Shown piece after piece: positions 44,229-52,957 of a stretch of 64,000 bases of DNA. The notes below the pieces were generated by a model. That model saw only the letters and a program-made list of their open reading frames with translations. It searched no databases and was not told the DNA's origin. The translations under genes were made by a program, and so were the position numbers. The stretch is from Cyclobacterium xiamenense (GTDB lineage Bacteria; Bacteroidota; Bacteroidia; Cytophagales; Cyclobacteriaceae): contig NZ_WIOK01000002.1 in the NCBI RefSeq assembly GCF_009467825.1, positions 186,001-250,000 on the forward strand. The letters are read 5' to 3'. Numbering within the stretch: position 1 is the stretch's first letter; each line of letters opens with the position of its first letter.

Positions 44229-44975
44229 TCAGGTGAGCATGGCACCGTTTACCTGAAGGGTTTGTCCGGAGATGTAACTGCTCAGGTCCGATCCGAGAAA
44301 AACGCAGGCATCGGCCACCTCCTCGGGTTTTCCGCCCCGTTTCATGGGGATTCCGTCTCGCCAGCCTTGCACCGTTTTTTCGTCGAGGACTGCGGTCATC
44401 TCGGTTTCAATGAATCCGGGAGCGATGGCGTTGCATCGGATATTCCGGGATCCGAGTTCCAGGGCGACGGATTTGGTAAATCCGATGATTCCGGCTTTCG
44501 AAGCCGCATAATTGGCCTGACCGGCGTTGCCTTTGATCCCTACCACGGAGGTGATGTTGATGATGGAGCCGGCCTTTGCTTTCATCATGGTCCGGGTAAC
44601 CGCTTTTACGGTGTTGAAGCACGATTTGAGGTTGGTACCGATCACCTCGTCCCAGTTTTCTTCGCTCATGCGCATCAACAGGTTGTCCCGTGTGATCCCC
44701 GCGTTGTTTACCAAAATGTCCAGGCCGCCAAATTCAGCGACCACATCGGCAATGAGTTGCTCGGCTGCCTGATAATTAGAGGCGTCGGAGCGGAAGCCTT
44801 TTGCTTTGATGCCAAAGGCTGCCAGTTCCTTTTTCAGTTGTTCGCCTTTTTCTACACTAGACAAAAAAGTAAAGGCCACGTCCGCGCCTTCCTCGGCGAA
44901 GCGGATGGCAATGGCCCTTCCGATCCCTTTGGAAGCCCCGGTTACCAGGGCTTTTTTTCCTGTTAGTAATCCCAT
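44229..44975 (-). CDS. fabG: 3-oxoacyl-[acyl-carrier-protein] reductase
   Basis: A 248-residue SDR enzyme of fatty-acid synthesis. The NADPH motif is TGASKGIGRAIA, NNAGITRDNLLMRM is typical of FabG, and the Ser-Tyr-Lys set is in NITSVVGIKGNAGQANYAASK. The IAPGFIETEMT and SGQTLQVNGAM elements at the end are also FabG-like. The ATG at 44975 follows an in-frame TTG two codons earlier that is not needed. It stands alone, with no other fab genes nearby. Confidence 0.92.
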   Translation of the reverse strand: MGLLTGKKALVTGASKGIGRAIAIRFAEEGADVAFTFLSSVEKGEQLKKELAAFGIKAKGFRSDASNYQAAEQLIADVVAEFGGLDILVNNAGITRDNLLMRMSEENWDEVIGTNLKSCFNTVKAVTRTMMKAKAGSIINITSVVGIKGNAGQANYAASKAGIIGFTKSVALELGSRNIRCNAIAPGFIETEMTAVLDEKTVQGWRDGIPMKRGGKPEEVADACVFLGSDLSSYISGQTLQVNGAMLT

Positions 44976-45154
44976 AGTCAAAATTTTTAGTGTTTTTTCT
45001 TTGCCAAAAATAGGTATTTATTCCAAAATATCGGGAAGGGGATTGGAATTAATGCTTTTGTCTTCTTTGGAGATTTACGTTGGATCTATGCTTTCATTGG
45101 GTTTCTACCAGCTTTGATTATCAAAACCAAATTTTTTTCTGAACATTATTCTTT

Positions 45155-45162
45155 TAAATTTG
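45155..45162 (+). promoter_or_regulatory. putative -7 promoter element of lpd
   Basis: TAAATTTG fits TAnnTTTG and ends 32 bases before the ATG at 45195. The T-rich stretch at 45132-45138 could serve as a weak -33 element. Confidence 0.5.
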
Positions 45163-45194
45163 CATAGCAAAAAAAGAAATCAAAATCGAATCAT

Positions 45195-46592
45195 ATGTCT
45201 TCAACAAAATTTGATGTCATCGTGCTGGGCACAGGCCCAGGAGGTTATGTAGCAGCGATCCGGGCCTCGCAGCTCGGGCTGAAAGTTGCCGTGGTGGAAG
45301 CAGAAGAGCTGGGGGGTATCTGTCTGAATTGGGGATGCATCCCTACCAAAGCCCTGATTAAAAGTGCTCAGGTATTTGAATACATCAACCATGCGGCCGA
45401 TTACGGCATTTCCGTGGACAAGGCCAGCGTCAATTTTGAGGACATGATCAAACGAAGCCGCGACGTGGCTGCCGGTATGAGCAAGGGCGTGCAGTTTCTG
45501 ATGAAGAAAAATAAAATCGAACAGTTGCTGGGTTGGGGAAAAGTGAAACCTGGAAAAAAAGTGGAGGTCGAAGATAAGGATGGAAAGAAAACCGAGTACA
45601 GCGCTGACCACATCATCATTGCCACGGGCGGCAGATCCAAGGAATTGCCGGCGTTGAAGATTGACAATAAGAAAATAGTCGGCTACCGAAAAGCCATGAC
45701 CCTGGATAAAATGCCTAAAAAGATGGTGGTGGTAGGCTCTGGCGCCATCGGGGTGGAATTTGCCTACGTGTACCGCTCCATCGGTGTGGAAGTGACCATT
45801 GTGGAGTTTCTAGACCGGATCGTCCCCAACGAAGACGAGGAAGTATCCAAGACCTTGGAGAAACTATACAAGAAAAAAGGCATTGAAATCATGACCAGCG
45901 CGGAGGTTACCCAGGTAGACACCAAAGGGTCCGGCTGCAAAGTAACGGTCAAAACCAAAGGGGGCGAAGAAGTGATCGAGTGCGACCTGGTGCTGTCTGC
46001 AGTGGGCGTGGTATCCAATGTGGAAAATTGCGGCCTGGAAGATGTGGGCATTCTGGTGGACAAAGGTAAAATCAAAGTAGACGAATACTACAAAACCAAT
46101 ATGCCGGGCTACTATGCGATCGGTGATGTGGTGGCAGGACCGGCACTAGCCCATGTGGCTTCCGCCGAAGGGATTATCTGTGTAGAAAAAATTGCGGGTC
46201 AGCATCCCGATCCGCTGGACTATAACAACATCCCCGGCTGTACCTACTGCATCCCCGAAATCGCATCGGTTGGGTACACCGAAGCGAAGGCTAAGGAAGC
46301 CGGTTACGAATTGAAAGTCGGTAAATTTCCGTTTTCCGCCTCTGGAAAGGCTTCGGCTGCTGGTGCCAAAGACGGCTTTGTGAAGTTGGTGTTTGACGCC
46401 AAATACGGGGAGTTGCTTGGCGCTCACATGATCGGATCCAACGTAACGGAGATGATTGCCGAAATCGTCGCCATCCGTAAACTGGAAACTACCGGTCACG
46501 AACTGATAAAAACAGTTCATCCGCACCCAACCATGTCGGAAGCCATCATGGAGGCTGCCGCTGCGGCCTACGGCGAAGTCATTCACCTGTAG
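45195..46592 (+). CDS. lpdA: dihydrolipoyl dehydrogenase
   Basis: The flavoprotein E3 of 2-oxoacid dehydrogenase and glycine cleavage complexes, reoxidising dihydrolipoamide with NAD. The 465-residue protein begins with the FAD motif GTGPGGYVAAIRA. The redox disulfide is C43-L-N-W-G-C48, the NAD fold begins VVVGSGAIGVEFAYVY, and the C-terminal catalytic His is in THPHPT-like HPHPTMSEAIMEAA. The complexes it serves are not encoded nearby. It has its own promoter, and the next gene, an ECF sigma factor, starts 60 bases after its stop. Confidence 0.96.
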   Translation: MSSTKFDVIVLGTGPGGYVAAIRASQLGLKVAVVEAEELGGICLNWGCIPTKALIKSAQVFEYINHAADYGISVDKASVNFEDMIKRSRDVAAGMSKGVQFLMKKNKIEQLLGWGKVKPGKKVEVEDKDGKKTEYSADHIIIATGGRSKELPALKIDNKKIVGYRKAMTLDKMPKKMVVVGSGAIGVEFAYVYRSIGVEVTIVEFLDRIVPNEDEEVSKTLEKLYKKKGIEIMTSAEVTQVDTKGSGCKVTVKTKGGEEVIECDLVLSAVGVVSNVENCGLEDVGILVDKGKIKVDEYYKTNMPGYYAIGDVVAGPALAHVASAEGIICVEKIAGQHPDPLDYNNIPGCTYCIPEIASVGYTEAKAKEAGYELKVGKFPFSASGKASAAGAKDGFVKLVFDAKYGELLGAHMIGSNVTEMIAEIVAIRKLETTGHELIKTVHPHPTMSEAIMEAAAAAYGEVIHL

Positions 46593-46652
46593 GGGCATCG
46601 CCGGAAGGCAGTTTGGAATGGATTGTAGGTACTAGCTACTGAGATAGGTTTT

Positions 46653-47186
46653 TTGGAAGAGCAGGATTTGATACGAGGGCTTCGGGCCAAAGACCGGCAG
46701 GTCCAGGAATATTTGTACGAAAAGTATTCCAGGGCACTGTATGGTATTGTGCGCAGGATAATTTTCGATCAGGAAATAGCGGAGGAGGTTTTTCACGATG
46801 CTTTTCTGAAAATTGCGAAAAAGATCGATTCCTACGATGAGGCAAACGGGCGGTTGTACACCTGGATGGCGGCAATCTGCCGGAATGCCGCGATCGATAA
46901 AACCCGATCCAAAGAATTTTCCACCAATAGTAAGACCAATACCATCGATGCCTACGTATATGCGTTGGAGGGAGAATCCGATACAGCCGCCACAGTAGAC
47001 GGGATCGGGGTTCGGGAACTAATGGACGATTTGAACGAAGAGCAGCGGCTGGTGATGGAATGCATCTATTTTAAAGGGTATACCCATTCGGAAGTGGCAG
47101 AGATGTACTCCCTGCCGCTCGGGACGGTAAAATCACGGGTCAGGGCTGCCCTACAGGTATTGAAAAAGAAAGCAGGTAAAATTTAG
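46653..47186 (+). CDS. ECF-type RNA polymerase sigma factor
   Basis: A 177-residue sigma factor. Region 2 includes AEEVFHDAFLKIAKKIDSYD and LYTWMAAICRNAAID, and region 4 is the helix-turn-helix YTHSEVAEMYSLPLGTVKSR. The start codon is TTG at 46653, since no ATG lies between the lpd stop and the conserved region. The stop codon TAG overlaps the GTG start of the downstream anti-sigma gene by one base. The pair is therefore co-translated and the sigma factor is probably held at the membrane by its partner. Confidence 0.9.
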   Translation: MEEQDLIRGLRAKDRQVQEYLYEKYSRALYGIVRRIIFDQEIAEEVFHDAFLKIAKKIDSYDEANGRLYTWMAAICRNAAIDKTRSKEFSTNSKTNTIDAYVYALEGESDTAATVDGIGVRELMDDLNEEQRLVMECIYFKGYTHSEVAEMYSLPLGTVKSRVRAALQVLKKKAGKI

Positions 47187-47995
47187 TGGACATACAGGCT
47201 TACATATCGTCTGGCAAGTTGGAGCTTTTTGTTTTGGGAGACCTTAACGAAACGGAGCGGCGGGAAGTGCTTTCCCTGGCCAAAGCGTACCCAGAAATCC
47301 AACGGGAGATCGAGGCCATTGAGGCCATGCAGTTTGACTTCGACCAACGATCCGGGAGGGAGCCTTCCGTGCGCGTGAAGGATAAAATTTTTGCCAGCCT
47401 GGAGGCCGACCGACATGCGGCGTCCGCTACGAAAAACCAAAAGGAGCGGACGCTTGCCACTACCTCTTGGAAAAATTTCGCCGTGGCTGCCTCGGTCACC
47501 GCCCTACTTGCCATTGGACTTGCCGGCTATTTTGGATACCGTTACTACGAGGTGGAAGCACGGGTAACGCAAGCGCTGGCACAAAATGCCCGGTTGGCCG
47601 AGAACCTCCAAAACAATCAGGTGCGTTTCGATCAACTGGATGCCCGGACCAAACAGCTGTTATCCGGCAATTTTGAACGCGTCCCCATGGAGGCAACCGG
47701 CCTTCCCATGCAGGAAGAAGCCCGGGTGGATGTCTTCTGGGACCGGGAGAGTCAGGAGGTTTTCCTTTCGGTAAACCGATTGGCAGATTTGGATGAAAAC
47801 AGCGATTACCAGTTGTGGGCCATTGGGGCCGATGGTCCGAAAGGCATCGGCCTGGTGAATCCCGGAGAAAAATTAAACCTCCAAACCATGCAAGCGGCTT
47901 CGGAAGCGCAGGCCTTTGCCATCACCATTGAACCTAAGGGAGGGAGTGCCAGTCCTACCCTCGAAAAATTGGTCGTGCTGGGAAAGGTTTCCTGA
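47186..47995 (+). CDS. membrane-bound anti-sigma factor (RskA-type)
   Basis: A 269-residue partner of the preceding sigma factor. The first 90 residues are the cytoplasmic sigma-binding part (LELFVLGDLNETERREV). One membrane helix lies at about 97-117 (AVAASVTALLAIGLAGYFGY), a short coiled segment follows, and the periplasmic domain (about 160-269) matches the RskA C-terminal family (YQLWAIGADGPKGIG). No zinc-binding His-x3-Cys-x2-Cys motif is present. The start codon is GTG (47186). Typical members release sigma after regulated proteolysis in response to envelope stress. Confidence 0.86.
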   Translation: MDIQAYISSGKLELFVLGDLNETERREVLSLAKAYPEIQREIEAIEAMQFDFDQRSGREPSVRVKDKIFASLEADRHAASATKNQKERTLATTSWKNFAVAASVTALLAIGLAGYFGYRYYEVEARVTQALAQNARLAENLQNNQVRFDQLDARTKQLLSGNFERVPMEATGLPMQEEARVDVFWDRESQEVFLSVNRLADLDENSDYQLWAIGADGPKGIGLVNPGEKLNLQTMQAASEAQAFAITIEPKGGSASPTLEKLVVLGKVS

Positions 47996-48011
47996 GGCCC
48001 ATGCAAAAAGT

Positions 48012-48058
48012 GCCGCCCGGATCCCGCCGGGTATTGATGCGGCTGCTATTTTATTTTA
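48012..48058 (+). terminator. weak possible terminator after the anti-sigma gene
   Basis: GCCGC and GCGGC flank CCCGG/CCGGG in a nested hairpin, with an A/T stretch of TATTTTATTTT following. The structure is modest. Confidence 0.3.
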
Positions 48059-48083
48059 ACTTGCAGGTATAATTTTCCCCTAC

Positions 48084-48542
48084 ATGGAATTACAACTTTC
48101 TACCCCCGGTTTGCTTTTTTCCGCCATTACCTTGTTGATGCTGGCGTATACCAACCGGTTTTTGGCCATGGCCAATCTGATTCGGGGGCTCCATAAAAAA
48201 TACCTGGAAAGCAGTAGTCAGGAAAAAGCAATCATCGGCCAAATCAAAAACCTACGAAAACGGCTGAACATGATCAAAAACATGCAGATATTCGGCGTTC
48301 TGAGTTTCCTGCTGTGCGTGATCTGCATGTTTTTGCTCTACCAGGAATTTATCACTGCTGCAAATTGGGTGTTTATGGGGAGCATGCTTTGCCTGTTGAT
48401 TTCCCTGGCCATATCCTTGGCGGAACTACAAATCTCAACCAATGCGCTGAATCTGGAGCTGCTGGACATGGAAGACGTGCTCAACCGGCAAAGTAACAGC
48501 AGTTTGAATCAGTTGCTTACCAATAAAGAAGCGAACAAATGA
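48084..48542 (+). CDS. DUF2721 membrane protein
   Basis: A 152-residue protein with about three membrane helices (about 8-27, 70-90 and 92-114) and a charged segment between (IIGQIKNLRKRLNMIKNMQ), the usual DUF2721 pattern. The function is unknown. Its last codon overlaps the threonine aldolase start by four bases, which implies co-translation. Confidence 0.75.
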   Translation: MELQLSTPGLLFSAITLLMLAYTNRFLAMANLIRGLHKKYLESSSQEKAIIGQIKNLRKRLNMIKNMQIFGVLSFLLCVICMFLLYQEFITAANWVFMGSMLCLLISLAISLAELQISTNALNLELLDMEDVLNRQSNSSLNQLLTNKEANK

Positions 48543-49579
48543 GCGAAACCGTTGGCGCGATCGATCTGCGCAGCGATACCCTTACCCAGCCCAGCCGGGA
48601 AATGAAAGAAGCCATGATGCAGGCCAGCCTGGGGGACGACGTGTTTGGTGAAGACCCCACCGTCCGGCAACTGGAGACCAAGCTGGCCGGTATTTTCGGA
48701 ATGGAAGCAGGGCTCTTCTGCCCCTCCGGGACCATGAGCAATCAGATCGCTATCCGGCTTCATACCGGTCCGCAAACCGAGGTGATTTGCCACAAATATT
48801 CCCACGTCTATCTCTACGAGGGAGGGGGCATCATGTCCAACAGCCAGGCTTCCGTAAAGCTATTGGACGGCGCGGCGGGGAAACTGCAGGTAGAAGCCAT
48901 AAGGGAGTCCATCAATCCGGACGACGATCATGCGCCGGAAACGACGCTGGTTTCTCTGGAAAACACCATGAACAAAGGAGGCGGAAGCGTGTATACGCTG
49001 GAAGAAGTCCGTCCCATTCGTCAATTGTGCAAAGAAACCGGTTTGAAACTGCACCTGGATGGAGCCAGGCTGTTCAATGCCCTGGTTTATTCCGGCGAGC
49101 GGCCCCATGACTGGGGTAAAATGTGCGATACCCTTTCCATATGCCTGAGCAAAGGCCTGGGCTGTCCGGTGGGCTCGGTGCTGCTAGGCAGTCAGGCAAC
49201 CATACGAAAAGCCAGAAAAGTACGCAAGGCACTTGGGGGAGGAATGCGTCAGGCCGGCATGTTGGCAGCTGCCGGAATTTACGCCCTGGATCATCACGTA
49301 GCCCGACTGGAGGAGGACCACGATCGCGCCCGCTTGATCGCCCACTTGCTAGCCCGGGTCCCTGGAGTGAGCGAGATTCTCCCGGTAGCGACCAATATCG
49401 TGATTGCCCGTTTGGATAGAATAAGTCCCGAATCCTTTTTGGAGCAATTGGCGGACAAGCAGATTCGCGCCGTAAAATTCAGAAAAGACCAGGTTCGGAT
49501 GGTCACTCACCTGGATATCGAAGACCGTCACCTGGAAGCAATGGAGCAGCGGCTCGCGCAGTGGAAGGTACGGTTTTGA
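48539..49579 (+). CDS. ltaE: low-specificity L-threonine aldolase
   Basis: Splits threonine or allo-threonine to glycine and acetaldehyde with PLP. The 346-residue protein begins IDLRSDTLTQPSREM. The SGTMSNQIAIRLH segment follows, HLDGARLFNA provides the Asp and Arg contacts, and the PLP lysine lies in SICLSKGLGCPVGS. The start is ATG 48539. The gene overlaps DUF2721 and precedes rarA by 86 bases. Confidence 0.93.
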   Translation: MSETVGAIDLRSDTLTQPSREMKEAMMQASLGDDVFGEDPTVRQLETKLAGIFGMEAGLFCPSGTMSNQIAIRLHTGPQTEVICHKYSHVYLYEGGGIMSNSQASVKLLDGAAGKLQVEAIRESINPDDDHAPETTLVSLENTMNKGGGSVYTLEEVRPIRQLCKETGLKLHLDGARLFNALVYSGERPHDWGKMCDTLSICLSKGLGCPVGSVLLGSQATIRKARKVRKALGGGMRQAGMLAAAGIYALDHHVARLEEDHDRARLIAHLLARVPGVSEILPVATNIVIARLDRISPESFLEQLADKQIRAVKFRKDQVRMVTHLDIEDRHLEAMEQRLAQWKVRF

Positions 49580-49665
49580 TCCCGCGTTCCTTGGGGAAGG
49601 TTCCGAAGGAATAGGCGAATAGTCCCCGTTGCCAGTTGACGTACATCCACCTAAATGCAAGAGAC

Positions 49666-50928
49666 ATGGATCAAATACCATTGGCTGAACGAATGCGGCC
49701 CGCGAAAATCGAAGACCTGATTGGGCAGGAACACTTGACCCGGCCGGGAACATTTTTGTACCAGGCCATTCGATCGGGCTCGGTTCCTTCGCTGATCCTA
49801 TGGGGGCCTCCCGGCGTGGGCAAGACCACCATCGCCAATATCATCGCCAACGAGGTCAAGGCGCCTTTTTACACACTAAGCGCCATTAGCTCCGGCGTGA
49901 AAGACATTCGCGAGGTAATTCAAAAGGCCCGCTTCCAGCAGGGTGTGGTGCTGTTTATTGACGAGATCCATCGGTTCAATAAGTCCCAACAGGATGCCTT
50001 ATTGGGGGCTGTGGAGAAGGGAACCATTCGGCTGATAGGCGCTACTACTGAGAATCCTTCCTTTGAAGTGAATGCCGCCCTGCTGTCGCGCTGCCAGGTT
50101 TTTACCCTCAATCCCCTGGGTAAACCCGAACTTGAAGCCATGTTGCAGCAGGCCCTGGAAAAGGATTTGGACCTTAAGAAACTGAATGTTCAGTTAAAAG
50201 AAACCGATGCCCTGCTGCGAATTTCCGGTGGAGACGGGCGCAAACTACTGAATTTACTCGAAATCGTTATCGACAGCTTGCCGGGAGATCCGGTGGTGAT
50301 TGAAAACGATCGGGTCATGGAGGTAGCCCAGCAAAAGGTGGCGCTCTACGATAAATCCGGTGAGCAGCATTACGACATCATATCGGCATTTATCAAATCC
50401 ATCCGGGGTTCCGACCCCAATGCGGCCGTGTATTGGCTGGCCCGGATGATCGAAGGAGGAGAGGACGTGAAATTTATCGCCCGCCGACTGCTGATCCTGG
50501 CCTCGGAAGACATCGGCAATGCCAATCCCAATGCCTTGCTGCTCGCCACGAATTGCTTTCAGGCCGTCAACGTCATTGGCTATCCGGAGTCGCGCATCAT
50601 TTTGTCCCAATGCGTAACCTATCTGGCGTCCTCGCCGAAAAGCAACGCCAGCTATACAGCCATCAATCAGGCCCAGGCGCTGGTGCGGCAGGAAGGGGAT
50701 TTGCCGGTTCCCCTGCACCTACGCAATGCCCCCACGAAACTCATGAAGGATTTGGATTACGGAAAATCGTACCGATACGCCCATGATTTTGAAAATAATT
50801 TTGTGTCCCAGGAATTCCTTCCGGACAAACTGGTCCGAACGAAGCTCTACGATCCCGGCCGCAACCCACGTGAAAACGAACTCCGAAAGCATTTACAAAA
50901 GTTGTGGGGGGACAAATACGGTTACTAG
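49666..50928 (+). CDS. rarA: replication-associated recombination ATPase RarA
   Basis: A 420-residue AAA+ ATPase that works at stalled replication forks. Walker A is GPPGVGKTT, Walker B is VVLFIDEIHRFNKSQQD, the sensor 1 motif is IGATTENPSFEVN, and the C-terminal part (about 250-420) includes SIRGSDPNAAVYWLARMI. These are all diagnostic. The ATG at 49666 was chosen over a TTG ten codons upstream. It stands alone in the plus direction before a 508-base gap. Confidence 0.94.
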   Translation: MDQIPLAERMRPAKIEDLIGQEHLTRPGTFLYQAIRSGSVPSLILWGPPGVGKTTIANIIANEVKAPFYTLSAISSGVKDIREVIQKARFQQGVVLFIDEIHRFNKSQQDALLGAVEKGTIRLIGATTENPSFEVNAALLSRCQVFTLNPLGKPELEAMLQQALEKDLDLKKLNVQLKETDALLRISGGDGRKLLNLLEIVIDSLPGDPVVIENDRVMEVAQQKVALYDKSGEQHYDIISAFIKSIRGSDPNAAVYWLARMIEGGEDVKFIARRLLILASEDIGNANPNALLLATNCFQAVNVIGYPESRIILSQCVTYLASSPKSNASYTAINQAQALVRQEGDLPVPLHLRNAPTKLMKDLDYGKSYRYAHDFENNFVSQEFLPDKLVRTKLYDPGRNPRENELRKHLQKLWGDKYGY

Positions 50929-51436
50929 AAGGCTGCCTCTGCCGAAAAAATGGCGGAATTCGCGGCTAGGAACCCGGGGATCGAAGTGAATGGGAGGTAG
51001 GGTAGGCGCTCAGATCGAAAGCAATCCCTCGTCCGTTTTTGAAAACCTGGAGAAGAGGCAGATTTCGAGCAAATCCGGTTTTTCGTCCTTTGCGATTTTA
51101 CGATAAAAATTACGCGAAGGACAGTTCATTGCCCGGATCATAAATTCACCTTGTATACTCGATTCCCTGGACAGGTGCCCGGCAAGTTTTGACCGAATGG
51201 TAGGTTTCGTTTTACACCAGAGCCAGGTACCGTTCGCTATGCTTTATCGGGGTGGAAGCGCTCTTTCTTAAACCGGTAACTGTTTCTGGCAAAAAGGCCG
51301 GAAAGATAGTCGTGGTCAACGTTGGTTTCTACCCCAAAATTTGTGATTTTAGCGCATCGTTATTAGATCGGGTGGTTTCCGGCAGGGGGACTTTTCCCCA
51401 CCGGGCCCGATCCCCGACTCAAGCAAATCCCTTCCT
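50929..51436. other. intergenic region before the amidase gene
   Basis: A 508-base gap without a convincing gene. A minus-strand frame from an ATG at 51141 to 51010 encodes only 43 residues, and the plus-strand frame 51252-51467 has poor composition and overlaps the amidase start. No strong hairpin was seen. Confidence 0.5.
51010..51141 (-). CDS. possible 43-residue small protein (weak)
   Basis: A minus-strand frame with an AAGGTG sequence seven bases before its ATG encodes a basic 43-residue peptide (starting MIRAMNCPSRNFYRK). I recognise no family. A good ribosome-binding-like site is rare in this organism, so it is recorded with low confidence. It could be chance. Confidence 0.15.
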   Translation of the reverse strand: MIRAMNCPSRNFYRKIAKDEKPDLLEICLFSRFSKTDEGLLSI

Positions 51437-52441
51437 ATGCAAAGCAATTCCGTTTTTTGGCTGGTAATTTTATTGGTTTGTCTGCTTTCTGCCGACCGTA
51501 CCTTTGCCAGCGGCCCCTTATCACTAGCCGATCCGCTCGATGGAAAGGTCATCATTCTGGACCCGGGACATGGCGGAACAGCGGCTACCGATTCCTACCG
51601 GGTAGGACCTTCCGGAGAACGGGAAGAATGGGTGAACCTACGCGTTGCCCTTTTACTCAGAGACCTACTGGAAGAGGCCGGGGCCAAAGTGGTCCTTACC
51701 CGGGTTAGCGACACCTTCGTGCCACTGGAAGACCGAAGTCGCTTAGCGCTGGAAAGCAAGGGTGACCTCTTCGTTTCCATCCATCACAACGCTACAGCTG
51801 ATCCCTCGGTAAATTTCCCCATCATTTACTTTCATGGGGCAGCCATGGAAAATCAGGCCAGTGTGCTTTTGGGAGAAAAAATCGCCCTTGCTTTGCGCAA
51901 GCATTTGTTTGGCGGGAAGGGTCCCTACAGCCTGGTATCGGACCACACCATCTTCTCCAAGTCGGGTGCCAGCGTGTTGCGAGGCACCTACGGCATGCCT
52001 GCCGTCATTGGAGAAGCGACGTTTTTTACCCACCCGAAGGAGGAGAAACGGCTGAAAAAACAAGCCTACAACCGCAAGGAAGCAGTTGCCTACCTGGAGG
52101 CGATTCGGGCATTTTTCTCCGAAGACCTGCCGCCGATACTGGAGAAATCCCTACCGCTTCGGCTACCGCCTTTTGAGGTGTTTCAGGAGGCAGAGCGCAT
52201 GCGCCCGGAAGCCTTGCAATGGAAGGAAAATTACGAGCAGGCCAAACGCCTGTACGAAAAAGGAGATGCCACGGCCAGGCTGCAGGCATTATCGTTGCTG
52301 AACCTGAGTGTAAAGGCTTTTCCGGATTCCTACCTGGCACGGGACTGCCACGAACTTCGGGTGGCGATTCTGAAAGCGCAAGGCAAATTGGAAGAGGCGG
52401 CCATGGAAGCACTGCGGCTGGAGGCATTTTATCCCCGGTAA
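51437..52441 (+). CDS. exported N-acetylmuramoyl-L-alanine amidase (Amidase_3)
   Basis: Hydrolyses the bond between glycan and peptide in peptidoglycan. The 334-residue protein has a signal peptide (1 to about 24), an Amidase_3 domain (about 35-230) and a helical TPR-like tail (about 250-334). Zinc and catalytic residues are in LDPGHGG, SIHHNA and GEATFF, and a Glu follows the first motif in EREEWVNLRVA. The domain architecture with a C-terminal helical extension differs from E. coli AmiC, which has an N-terminal AMIN domain. ATG 51437 is used. Confidence 0.88.
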   Translation: MQSNSVFWLVILLVCLLSADRTFASGPLSLADPLDGKVIILDPGHGGTAATDSYRVGPSGEREEWVNLRVALLLRDLLEEAGAKVVLTRVSDTFVPLEDRSRLALESKGDLFVSIHHNATADPSVNFPIIYFHGAAMENQASVLLGEKIALALRKHLFGGKGPYSLVSDHTIFSKSGASVLRGTYGMPAVIGEATFFTHPKEEKRLKKQAYNRKEAVAYLEAIRAFFSEDLPPILEKSLPLRLPPFEVFQEAERMRPEALQWKENYEQAKRLYEKGDATARLQALSLLNLSVKAFPDSYLARDCHELRVAILKAQGKLEEAAMEALRLEAFYPR

Positions 52442-52444
52442 TTG

Positions 52445-52810
52445 CTAGGCCGTTCGATTTTTTAACTCTTCGTCCAGTTGGGACAACACCGCCTCCAAAA
52501 CGGTATTGGTTTCCATGATCATAGGAGAGAGTTTTTCCCAAGCGCCTCCGTCTTCTGCCAGCCGCTCTACCTCCCGAATCACGGGGCTAAGCACGTCGAT
52601 CCGTAAGTTGTCTATACTGGGTTTGATCTGGTGTGCCAGGTTTTTGATTTCGTTTAGGTCTTTCTGATCAAACGCATTGTTCAAGCCGTCTATGGTACTT
52701 TTGGCCTGCGTCACAAAAAGCTTTATCATTTCCCGGATAAAGTCATCACTTCCTCCGCTGATTTCCTCCAAATTAATGAGATTGTATAGTTTATCCTGAC
52801 TGTTTTTCAT
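52445..52810 (-). CDS. stand-alone histidine phosphotransfer (Hpt) protein
   Basis: A 121-residue four-helix-bundle Hpt domain that can shuttle phosphoryl groups between receiver domains. The phosphorylated His60 is in IKNLAHQIKPSID, the Bacteroidetes form of HxxKxS. The start ATG 52810 replaces an in-frame start twelve codons upstream that belongs to a leader region. No kinase is adjacent. It could receive phosphate from the REC-kinase at 37 kb, and SixA-like phosphatase at 23 kb could remove it, both as inference. Confidence 0.85.
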   Translation of the reverse strand: MKNSQDKLYNLINLEEISGGSDDFIREMIKLFVTQAKSTIDGLNNAFDQKDLNEIKNLAHQIKPSIDNLRIDVLSPVIREVERLAEDGGAWEKLSPMIMETNTVLEAVLSQLDEELKNRTA

Positions 52811-52957
52811 TGTTGGATGGGTCGGTTTTTTTTCCAAATATACCAAATATCATGCGTTTTACCGAATGGGTGAAAATCCTGTTTTTTGCGGGCAGGAATA
52901 GAAATTTGGATTAAATTGCGGCGGTTAAAGAAAATACGCATCAGTTAACATTTGTTC

